Assembly: GCA_035758545.1 (NCBI GenBank)
Contig: DASTWQ010000036.1
Location: forward strand, 1 to 13,386
Reading direction: 5' to 3'
From: JAFDVN01 sp035758545
GTDB taxonomy: Bacteria; Acidobacteriota; Holophagae; Holophagales; Holophagaceae
DNA: 13,386 bases
Under the pieces are notes generated by a model. The model was not told where the DNA came from. It was given only the letters and a program-made list of their open reading frames with translations, and did no database searches. Made by a program: the position numbers and the translations under genes. Below are positions 1 to 6,333 of this stretch, piece by piece; within the stretch, counting starts at the first letter, position 1; each line of letters begins with the position of its first letter.

Positions 1-1
1 C

Positions 2-793
2 CTGCCCCGGGCGGGCGCCGCGCGGCCGTCCGCCCTCAGCGGCACGGTGCAGGAGATCCCGCCGCGCCTCGCGCCCCTGCTCCAGCGGGCCCTGGCCGCG
101 GATCCCGCGGAGCGCTTCCCCTCGGCGGAGGCCTTCGCCGCGGCCCTGCGGGCGGCGGCCTCCCAGGGCTCCCCCACCGCCCGTCTGGAGCTGCCGCCGG
201 TGACGGGCCCGGAGCCCGCCTCCTACCGCGGCCTCGGCTGGATCGCCGCGGCGCTGGTGCTCGGCGCGGGTGGCTGGGTGGCTTGGCGGATGACGCGCCC
301 GGCGCCCGCCCCTCTGCCTTCCGCCCTTCCGCCCTCCGCGCCCGTCGCCTCCACCCCGGCCGTTCCAGCTGGATCCGCTGCGCCACAGAAGCCCCTTCCC
401 CTGGCCCAGGCCACCTCGGCCGCCGCCGTCCCTCCCGCGGCGACACTGCCCGCGCCACCGCCGGCAGCTGCGCCGGTCCAGCCTGCGCCGGATGCTGTCC
501 CAAGTTCCGATGAGGCCTTCGCCCGGAACCAGGCCCAGGCCTTCGCCGCGGCCTACGCCCGGGAGGACTGGACCGCCATGGGCGCGGTCCTCGACGAGCT
601 CCAGCGGCGGCGCATCGAGGGCCGGGTCTTCGGGCGGAACGAGGAGATCCGGCAGGTCATGGAGGCCGACCATCGCGCCGGGAAGATCCCCTACGACCTC
701 ATGCAGCGCCTGCGCGCCTACCTTCCGCCGCCGCCCGGCCCCCAGGGCCAGGGGGACCGCCCTGGCCAGCCGCCGGGACCGGACCACCGGTAG
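2..793 (+). CDS. Transmembrane Ser/Thr protein kinase, C-terminal part (5' end outside window)
   Basis: The reading frame is already open at the window edge, so 263 C-terminal residues are visible and the catalytic motifs lie upstream. Residues of about 16-55 look like the end of a Hanks-type kinase C-lobe: a stretch reading PRLAPLLQRALAADPAERFP, then SAEAFAAALR, matches the usual last helices with the conserved Arg before the S-A-E helix. One membrane segment follows (about residues 78-95, GLGWIAAALVLGAGGWVAW). Then come an Ala/Pro-rich linker (about 98-168) and a charged, helical-looking domain of about 75 residues (EAFARNQAQAF to RLRAYL) ending in a Pro/Gly-rich tail. This layout puts the kinase in the cytosol and the tail domain in the periplasm. 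The tail domain is not one I recognise and differs from the TolB-like/TPR sensor of the two kinases downstream. A GTG at 47 is only an internal codon. The kinase call rests on the C-lobe remnant plus architecture. Confidence 0.72.
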   Translation: MPRAGAARPSALSGTVQEIPPRLAPLLQRALAADPAERFPSAEAFAAALRAAASQGSPTARLELPPVTGPEPASYRGLGWIAAALVLGAGGWVAWRMTRPAPAPLPSALPPSAPVASTPAVPAGSAAPQKPLPLAQATSAAAVPPAATLPAPPPAAAPVQPAPDAVPSSDEAFARNQAQAFAAAYAREDWTAMGAVLDELQRRRIEGRVFGRNEEIRQVMEADHRAGKIPYDLMQRLRAYLPPPPGPQGQGDRPGQPPGPDHR

Positions 794-845
794 CCCCCGG
801 GAAGGGGCGGATCAACCTTTCCGGCGAACCGGCCTCCATGGGACC

Positions 846-851
846 AGGAGG
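846..851 (+). promoter_or_regulatory. Ribosome binding site of the lipoprotein hydrolase gene
   Basis: AGGAGG, six bases before the ATG at 858. It fixes the start of the lipoprotein gene. The frame is open much further upstream, but only this ATG combines a perfect Shine-Dalgarno with an immediate lipoprotein signal peptide. The ATG at 838 is in another frame. Confidence 0.75.
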
Positions 852-857
852 CCCGCC

Positions 858-1859
858 ATGGTCCGCACCCTCGTCGCCAGCCTGGCCCTGGCCCTGCTCC
901 TGGCCTGCGGAGGCGGCAGCTCGACCACCGCGGCCACGGCCACCCCGGCTCCGGCCCCGCTTCCCGTGCCCGCGCCGCTCCGCACCGTCGCGCCGGCCAC
1001 CACGGATCCGGCCATCAGCACCTACCTGGACGAGCATGTGGTGGCGCCTCCGGCCCCCGCAGCCACCCCCGCCCACCGCCTGTTCGTGCTGCTGCCAGGC
1101 ACGGGGGCCCGCCCTTCGTCTGAGGAACTCATCCTCCAGACCGGCAGCTCGCGGGGCTACCACGTCATCGGCCTGGAATACCCGAACGGGACGAGCATCG
1201 CCAGCCTCTGCAACGCCAGCACGGATCCCGATGCCCACTGGAAGGCCCGCTCGGAAGTCATCACGGGCCAGGACCTGTCGACCCTGGTGGACGTGGGCCC
1301 GGCGGAGTGCATCGAGCACCGCCTGACGGCCCTCCTGACCTATCTGGCCAGCGCCTACCCGGCCGAGGACTGGGGCCAGTACCTCGCCGCCGGCCAGCCG
1401 GACTGGTCCAGGATCGTCATCGCCGGCCACAGCCAGGGCGGCGGCCACGCGGGCGTCATCGCCAAGTTGCATCCGGTCTACCGCTGCGTCTGCCTCTCCA
1501 GCCCGGCGGACTACCTCACGACCCTGCACCAGCCCGCCACCTGGTACGGCATGACCGGCGCCACAGACGCCTCCAAGATCTACGGCTTCAGCCACCAGCA
1601 GGACGAAGTGGTCACCTGGACCCTCGCCGTGACGGACTGGACGGCCCTGGGCCTCGACGCCTACGGCCCGCCGGTGAACGTGGACGGGGCCTCCGCGCCC
1701 TACGGCGGCAGCCACATGCTGACGACGAACCTCCCCCATGCGCCGACGTCGGGGACCTACCCCTTCCACGGCTCCACCTCGGTTGACTTCTCCACCCCCC
1801 TGCTCGGTGACGGGACGCCCGCCTACCAGCCGGTGTGGATCTGGCTCTGTTTCCCCTGA
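858..1859 (+). CDS. Lipoprotein alpha/beta-hydrolase (serine hydrolase)
   Basis: 333 residues. The N-terminus is a lipoprotein signal: MVRTLVASLALALLLAC, with lipobox L-L-A-C and Cys17 as lipidated residue. Gly follows the Cys, so outer-membrane sorting is plausible. A Pro/Ala/Thr-rich tether (about 20-72) leads to the catalytic domain. Visible hydrolase features are LFVLLPGTGA (about 75-84, oxyanion-hole region after the first strand), the nucleophile elbow IAGHSQGG with Ser192, a candidate acid Asp249 in SHQQDEVV, and a candidate catalytic His286 in GGSHML. Together they give a complete Ser-Asp-His triad. It may belong to the family annotated BPSS1187-like, from memory only. The substrate is unknown; esterase or lipase activity at the cell envelope is the natural guess. 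It ends 10 bases before xseA, so the two are probably co-transcribed, although there is no obvious functional link. Confidence 0.82.
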   Translation: MVRTLVASLALALLLACGGGSSTTAATATPAPAPLPVPAPLRTVAPATTDPAISTYLDEHVVAPPAPAATPAHRLFVLLPGTGARPSSEELILQTGSSRGYHVIGLEYPNGTSIASLCNASTDPDAHWKARSEVITGQDLSTLVDVGPAECIEHRLTALLTYLASAYPAEDWGQYLAAGQPDWSRIVIAGHSQGGGHAGVIAKLHPVYRCVCLSSPADYLTTLHQPATWYGMTGATDASKIYGFSHQQDEVVTWTLAVTDWTALGLDAYGPPVNVDGASAPYGGSHMLTTNLPHAPTSGTYPFHGSTSVDFSTPLLGDGTPAYQPVWIWLCFP

Positions 1860-1869
1860 CAATGGGGGC

Positions 1870-3192
1870 ATGGACGCCCCGATCTCGGTCAAACGCTTCC
1901 TGGAGCAGGTGAAGGCGCGGATCGAGCCGCCCTTCGCCGCGGTCTGGGTGGAGGGCGAGGTCAGCAACTTCCGGGAGCCCACCAGCGGCCACTGGTACTT
2001 CACGCTGAAGGAGGAGGGCGCCGCCGTGAAGTGCGCGGTGTGGCGCAGCCGCCAGCGCTTCCTGGACAAGCCCGCCAACGGCCAGAAGGTGGTGGTCAAG
2101 GGCGCGCTGAACCTCTACGTCGCTGGCGGCGACCTCACGCTGGACGTGAGCCACTGCGAGCCCGCCGGCGTCGGCGACCTCCAGGCCCGGCTGCGGCGGC
2201 TGGAGGCGGAGCTGCGGGCCGAGGGGCTCTTCGACCGCCCCCGGCGCCCGCTCCCGGCCCACCCGCGGCGCGTAGGCGTCATCGCGGCCCTGGGGGGCGC
2301 CGCCCTCCAGGACGTGCTGCGGGTGACGGGCCGCCGCGCCCCGGGCATCGACGTGCTCATCGCCCCGGCCTCGGCCCAGGGCGAGCGTTGCGTGCCCGAG
2401 AACCTCCGGGCCCTGGAGGCCCTCCAGGATCCGGCCCTGGGCTGCGACCTCCTCCTGATGGTGCGGGGCGGCGGCAGCCTGGAGGACCTCTGGGGCTTCA
2501 ACGATCCCGCCCTCGTGCGCGCCGTCGCCGGGAGCCGCCTGCCGGTGGTGACGGGCGTGGGGCACGAGATCGACACGACCCTGGTGGACCTCGCCGCGGA
2601 CCTGCGGGCCGCGACGCCGAGCCAGGCCGCGGAGCTCGCCACGCCGGACCGGGCGGCGCTGGCGCAGGCCCTCAAGGGGCGCACGGACCGCCTGCTCTTC
2701 CGCATGCAGTGGCGCCTGGACGGCCTCGCCACCACCGTGCACCTGCTCAAGGACAGCGCCGGCATGCGCGCGGCGCCGGAGCGGGTGAGGGCCCTGCAGG
2801 CCCGCCTGGCCACCCTGGGCGCGCGGCTGTCGGGCGCCCACCCCCGCCGTCGCTGGGACCTCTCCGCCGCCCGCTTCGCGGCCCTGCGCCACCGCCTCGC
2901 CCAGATGGGCCCGCGGATCCCCGAGGCCGACCAGCCCCGCCTCGCCGCCGCCGCCCGCCACCTCGCCCCCGCCCTGGACAAGCGCCTCGCAGCCCTCGCC
3001 GCCCGCCTCGCCGTGGAGGCCGAGCGCCTCAGAGGCCGCGATCCCAAGGCCCCCCTCCAGCGCGGCTTCGTGCTGGCGCTGGACGGCGAGGGCAGACCCG
3101 TCGTCTCCGCCCGCAGCCTGCCGGGCGGCGCCCGCCTCCAGCTCCGCTGGGCCGATGGGAAGCGCAGCGCTGAACTCTTGGATGAGCCTTGA
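1870..3192 (+). CDS. xseA: Exodeoxyribonuclease VII large subunit
   Basis: 440 residues, the normal length. The enzyme degrades single-stranded DNA to acid-soluble oligonucleotides together with several XseB small subunits, in the cytoplasm. An N-terminal OB-fold (about 1-100) contains VWVEGEVSNFREPTSGHWYF, the typical XseA nucleic-acid-binding opening. The catalytic core has Asp148 in GAALQDVL, Arg199 in RGGGSLEDLW, and His232/Asp235 in GHEID, followed by PSQAAEL. These correspond to the D, R, H and D residues reported as essential in E. coli XseA. A long helical region (about 258-400) precedes the conserved C-terminal QRGF segment. The motif usually read TSxTGAA is AALGGAA here (about 139-145). 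The ATG at 1870 matches where the family starts, but its only purine stretch (1864-1868) is too close for a good Shine-Dalgarno, so coupling to the upstream gene is likely. No xseB is visible nearby. Confidence 0.95.
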   Translation: MDAPISVKRFLEQVKARIEPPFAAVWVEGEVSNFREPTSGHWYFTLKEEGAAVKCAVWRSRQRFLDKPANGQKVVVKGALNLYVAGGDLTLDVSHCEPAGVGDLQARLRRLEAELRAEGLFDRPRRPLPAHPRRVGVIAALGGAALQDVLRVTGRRAPGIDVLIAPASAQGERCVPENLRALEALQDPALGCDLLLMVRGGGSLEDLWGFNDPALVRAVAGSRLPVVTGVGHEIDTTLVDLAADLRAATPSQAAELATPDRAALAQALKGRTDRLLFRMQWRLDGLATTVHLLKDSAGMRAAPERVRALQARLATLGARLSGAHPRRRWDLSAARFAALRHRLAQMGPRIPEADQPRLAAAARHLAPALDKRLAALAARLAVEAERLRGRDPKAPLQRGFVLALDGEGRPVVSARSLPGGARLQLRWADGKRSAELLDEP

Positions 3193-3238
3193 CGCAGCAC
3201 TCTGGCCCTTGTGATGCCGGGGATAAGGATGATGACTC

Positions 3239-3562
3239 ATGAACCTGGAGCAAATCGCGGAGATTGGGATCGATTCGAAGCAACGACTCTACGTGAAACC
3301 CCAGACCAGGAGCTTCCCCTTCATCTACCGAGAGGCCATGGAGATCCACTGGGAAAACGAAGGTGAGTACCTGTTCGCTCCAGAGCCACCACGCGGCGAC
3401 CTCTGGCCGCCTGAGCGATGGTTTGAACAGATCCTCCACGCTGCGAGGCTCCAATCTGTGGAATTGGTCGTCACAGGTTCCACCCGCTGGATCAATATCC
3501 CCGATGCGCTTCGCGAGAAATTGATGGCCATTGCCGATCCCAATACTCGTCGACTCACCTGA
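3239..3562 (+). CDS. Small hypothetical protein, low-GC insert
   Basis: 107 residues, no signal peptide or membrane segment. It starts at ATG 3239 with AAGGAT (3225-3230) eight bases upstream. I do not recognise a named family. The protein is soluble and rich in aromatic residues (FPFIYREAMEIHW, WPPERWFEQIL), with alternating strand-like and helix-like segments, and ends with a short helix (DALREKLMAI). The first 60 coding bases are about 52% G+C, and codons such as AAA, ATT, GAA and ACT are common, against almost exclusively G/C third positions in the flanking genes. That composition suggests recent acquisition or a compact cassette-type gene. It lies 46 bases after xseA on the same strand and could be transcribed with it. 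The regular start, Shine-Dalgarno and uninterrupted frame support a real gene. Confidence 0.72.
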   Translation: MNLEQIAEIGIDSKQRLYVKPQTRSFPFIYREAMEIHWENEGEYLFAPEPPRGDLWPPERWFEQILHAARLQSVELVVTGSTRWINIPDALREKLMAIADPNTRRLT

Positions 3563-3593
3563 GTTCTCGCCCTCGGAATGCGCCAGAGCCCCC

Positions 3594-3633
3594 TTCGCGG
3601 CCCTTCGCATCCTGTGATTTCGCGGCCCTTCGC
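3594..3633. repeat. Pair of 15-bp direct repeats in convergent spacer
   Basis: The 15-mer TTCGCGGCCCTTCGC occurs at 3594-3608 and again at 3619-3633, a 25-base period, in the 83-base spacer between the convergent small gene and the phosphatase gene. On the - strand it reads as GCGAAGGG/CCGCGAA units, resembling the degenerate C-GCGAAGG-type intergenic repeats found in many environmental genomes (from memory). The second copy can also fold as GGCCC-TTCGC-GGGCC (3624-3638), a short stem that could help transcription end, but it has no clear T-tract for the + strand. Confidence 0.55.
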
Positions 3634-3645
3634 GGGCCCCGCCCT

Positions 3646-5529
3646 TTACCGCCGCAGGATCAGAAGCGTCAGATCGTCCTGGAGGCCCACGTCCTCGGCG
3701 AAGGCGGTGACGTCGGCGAGGATGGCGCCGCGGAGGTCGTCCTCGGTGCCGGCGAGGAGGGCGGCGAGGCGGTCGAGGCCGTAGAGGCGGCCGCCGGCGT
3801 CCATGGCCTCGGTGAGGCCGTCGGTGCAGAGGACGAGGGCGTCTCCGGGGGCGAGGGCGCCGCGGCAGGTCTCGATCAGCGCCTCGAAGCGCGTCGGGCT
3901 CAGGCCGATGCCGAGGCCCGCGGGGCGCAGGGTCTCCACGGCGCCGTCCGCGCGCCGGAGCAGAGGTTCGGGATGGCCGCAGCGCACCAGCTCAAAGGCG
4001 CCCGAGGCGGGATCGAGGATGCCGTAGACCAGGGTGAGGAAGACCGAGCGCTGATGGGCCTCGGTCCACAGCGCGTTCAGCCGCGCCGCGACCTCCGCGG
4101 CCCCGAGGGCGGCCTTGTCCAGGGCGGCGGTCATGCCCTTCACCTCGGCGGCGTAGAAGGCGGCGGAGGTGCCCTTGCCGCTCACGTCCACCACGAGGAA
4201 GGCCAAACGCCCGTCCGGCAGCGGGAAGAGGTCGTAGTAGTCGCCGGCCACCTGCTGGGCCGGCAGGAGCGTGGCCTCCACCGAGGCCTGCAGGTCCAGG
4301 ACCGCGAGATCCGGCAGCAGGCGCATCTGCACGTCCCGGGCGATGCGCAGCTCCTCCTCCAGGGCCAGGCGGCGGAGGCGCTCCTCCTGGGAGGCCTCCA
4401 GCTGCACCGCCATGTCGTTGAAGGCCCGGGCCAGCACGCCCACCTGGTCCCGGCTGCGGGGGCGGACCCGCGCCGAGAAGTCGCCCTTCGTGAGCCGCGA
4501 GACGCCGCGGTGGAGCTCATCCACCGAACCACCGAGGCTCCAGGCCAGGCGGACGCCGAGGATCATGGCCAGGCCCTGGAGCACCGCCAGCACCAGCAGC
4601 AGGCCGGCGATGCCCACCATGACCAGCAGGCTGCGGAAGGCGATGTTGCCCCGGTCCTCGTCCTTGAAGCCGTAGCCGCCGAAGAGCACCGCGAGGCTCG
4701 TGCGCGGCGTGAGGGTGAAGACCATGGGCCGCCCCGTCGCCCAGTCCGTGGCCCGGAGGCCGATGGAGGGCAGCGGGAAGGGATGGAGGAGGCCTGAGCC
4801 CTTCAGCTCGTCCCCCACGGACCAGGACAGCACCTCCCCGCCCTCCCGCTTCACCGGCCGTCCCGTATCCACCTGGACGCCCGGCAGGTCCTGATCGCTC
4901 TCCCAGGCCAGCCGGTAGTCCGTGCGTCCGCCCCAGAGGCTCCCGCTGCGGGCGGTGAGGCCGTCCAGGGAGAGGGTCAGCAGGTGGAACCGGCCGCCGT
5001 CGGCGCTCGCCGCGCGGAGCAGCACGCCCGGCCGCCCGGTGGCGGGATCGGTGTCCTGCACCAGGCCGACGAAGCCGGGCTTCACACCCTCGGGCAGCGT
5101 GTCGACCTGCGAAGCCCAGGCCCGCCCGAGCAGATTCAGCTGCTGCACGGCCACGCCGTCCCCGGGGGTCCTCACCGCCTGGCTGAGGGCGGCTTCCAGG
5201 CTCGCCAGGTTGCCCTGCACGGAGCGGCTCACCTGGCCGCCCAGGGCGAAGTAGCCCAGCGACAGGAAGAACACGTGAAGCGCCGCCACCGGGACCACCG
5301 ACAGCAGGAGGACGATGGCCCAGACCCGTCGGGAGACCTTGAACACCAGCCGCCGCCACATCCAGGTGAGGCCCCGCAGCAGCAGGACCGCCAGGCCCAG
5401 CCAAAGGCAGGCCCGCATCGCAAAGGAGGGGAGGACCCGGTTGCCCACCAGGCCGAGCAGGACCAGGGCCCAGGGCCAGAGGACCTTGGGTCCCCAGGCC
5501 TTCAGGAGGGCGAGGATCCGGCTGGGCAC
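3646..5529 (-). CDS. Transmembrane HAMP / PP2C-SpoIIE (RsbU-type) Ser/Thr phosphatase
   Basis: 627 residues. Hydrophobic segments lie at about 15-33, 38-53 and 69-96. An extracytoplasmic sensor region (about 97-297) follows, then another membrane segment (about 300-326). A HAMP domain (about 327-380, with LTKGDFSARV and DQVGVLARAFNDM) leads into a coiled-coil signalling helix (about 378-405, ending in IARDVQMRLLP, the usual entry to SpoIIE phosphatases). The catalytic domain shows Asp430 (AGDYYDLF), Asp448 (VVDVSGKGTSAAFYAA), RCGHPEPLL (about 516-524), Asp570 (LCTDGLTEAMD) and Asp618-619 (QDDLTLLI). These are the metal-binding and core motifs of the family, so it should be active. Such enzymes dephosphorylate STAS anti-anti-sigma proteins in partner-switching systems; no STAS or anti-sigma kinase gene is in the window, so its target is unknown. 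The start is GTG at 5529, preceded by GAGGCGG, only 7 bases after fabG ends. A same-operon arrangement is likely. Confidence 0.92.
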   Translation of the reverse strand: MPSRILALLKAWGPKVLWPWALVLLGLVGNRVLPSFAMRACLWLGLAVLLLRGLTWMWRRLVFKVSRRVWAIVLLLSVVPVAALHVFFLSLGYFALGGQVSRSVQGNLASLEAALSQAVRTPGDGVAVQQLNLLGRAWASQVDTLPEGVKPGFVGLVQDTDPATGRPGVLLRAASADGGRFHLLTLSLDGLTARSGSLWGGRTDYRLAWESDQDLPGVQVDTGRPVKREGGEVLSWSVGDELKGSGLLHPFPLPSIGLRATDWATGRPMVFTLTPRTSLAVLFGGYGFKDEDRGNIAFRSLLVMVGIAGLLLVLAVLQGLAMILGVRLAWSLGGSVDELHRGVSRLTKGDFSARVRPRSRDQVGVLARAFNDMAVQLEASQEERLRRLALEEELRIARDVQMRLLPDLAVLDLQASVEATLLPAQQVAGDYYDLFPLPDGRLAFLVVDVSGKGTSAAFYAAEVKGMTAALDKAALGAAEVAARLNALWTEAHQRSVFLTLVYGILDPASGAFELVRCGHPEPLLRRADGAVETLRPAGLGIGLSPTRFEALIETCRGALAPGDALVLCTDGLTEAMDAGGRLYGLDRLAALLAGTEDDLRGAILADVTAFAEDVGLQDDLTLLILRR

Positions 5530-5536
5530 GGCCGCC

Positions 5537-6283
5537 TCAGGGCATCAGCATGCCGCCGTTGACGCTCAGCACCTGCCCCGTGACGTAGGCCGCCTCGTCG
5601 GAGGCGAGGAAGCACACGGCGGCGGCGATGTCGGCGGGGGCGCCCATGCGGCCCAGGGGGATGTTCTTGGTGAACTCGGCCTTCACGTCGTCGGGCAGGC
5701 CCGAGGTCATCTCGGTCTCGATGTAGCCCGGCGTGACGGCGTTGGCGGTGACGTTGCGGGAGGCCAGCTCCCGCGCCACGGACTTGGTGAGGCCGATGAG
5801 GCCGGCCTTGGCGGCGACGTAGTTCGCCTGGCCCGCGTTCCCCATCTGGCCCACCACGGAGGCGATGTTGATGATGCGGCCCGCGCGCTGCTTCATCATC
5901 GCCTTCGTCGCCGCCTGGATCGCCGTGTAGGCGCCCTTCAGGTTGGTGTCGAGCACCGCGTCCCAGTCCTCCTCCTTCATCTGGATGAGGAGCTTGTCCC
6001 GGGTGATGCCCGCGTTGTTCACGAGGATGTGCAGGGCGCCTTGGCGCTCCAGGGTCGCCGCCACCGCGGCCTTCACGCTCTCGGTGCTCGAGAGGTCCAT
6101 GACCACGACATCGGCCTGGCCGCCGTCGGCGCGGATGGCCTCGGCGACGGCGTTCAGCTTGGCCTCGGTGCGGGCGGCGCAGACCACCCGGGCGCCCTGC
6201 CGGGCCAGGGCCTTGGCGATGGCCTCCCCGATGCCCTGGCTGGCGCCTGTGACGAGCGCGACTTTGCCGTCGAGACGGAACAT
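5537..6283 (-). CDS. fabG: 3-oxoacyl-[ACP] reductase, FabG-type SDR
   Basis: 248 residues, standard FabG length. It should reduce 3-oxoacyl-ACP to 3-hydroxyacyl-ACP with NADPH in fatty-acid elongation, in the cytosol. Visible classical SDR motifs are the Rossmann loop TGASQGIG (12-19), the NNAG motif (89-92), Asn114 (LDTNLKGAY), Ser142 (NIASVVGQMGNAGQANY) and the Tyr155-x-x-x-Lys159 pair, then NAVTPGYIETEMT and the C-terminal YVTGQVLSVNGGM. The MGNAGQANY segment and the ending are typical of true FabG rather than a generic SDR. ATG 6283 has a perfect AGGAGG (6288-6293 in window coordinates) four bases upstream. Neighbours are a signalling phosphatase downstream and a divergent kinase upstream, not acpP, fabD or fabF. 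It may therefore be a second, specialised FabG rather than the housekeeping copy. Confidence 0.9.
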   Translation of the reverse strand: MFRLDGKVALVTGASQGIGEAIAKALARQGARVVCAARTEAKLNAVAEAIRADGGQADVVVMDLSSTESVKAAVAATLERQGALHILVNNAGITRDKLLIQMKEEDWDAVLDTNLKGAYTAIQAATKAMMKQRAGRIINIASVVGQMGNAGQANYVAAKAGLIGLTKSVARELASRNVTANAVTPGYIETEMTSGLPDDVKAEFTKNIPLGRMGAPADIAAAVCFLASDEAAYVTGQVLSVNGGMLMP

Positions 6284-6333
6284 GGATCCTCCTGTCGGTT
6301 CCCACAGTGTAGCGGTAGGCTTGACCGGACCTC
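6284..6333. promoter_or_regulatory. Divergent promoter region between fabG and the first receptor kinase
   Basis: These 50 bases carry control signals for both directions. For fabG (- strand) there is a TACACT -10-like hexamer (window 6306-6311) followed by AGGAGG. For the kinase (+ strand) there is TAGGCT (6316-6321), only 12 bases before its ATG. Both fit the TAnnnT consensus and lie four bases apart, so polymerase binding in one direction would hinder the other. No convincing -35 boxes were found. Promoter assignment is by pattern only. Confidence 0.4.

Noticed and set aside
791..812. CCCC/GGGG hairpin after the first kinase gene as a terminator
   Set aside because: The stem is only four base pairs and no T-tract follows.
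492..857. In-frame N-terminal extension of the lipoprotein hydrolase
   Set aside because: The extension overlaps the kinase gene in another frame and is Arg/Pro/Ser-rich. The Shine-Dalgarno and lipobox place the start at 858.
1092..1106. LPGTG in the hydrolase, resembling a sortase LPxTG signal
   Set aside because: It is at residues 79-83, far from the C-terminus and without a following membrane segment. It fits the oxyanion-hole loop after the first strand.
1612..3240. 542-residue open frame on the - strand opposite xseA
   Set aside because: Low-complexity translation; the + strand XseA is unambiguous.
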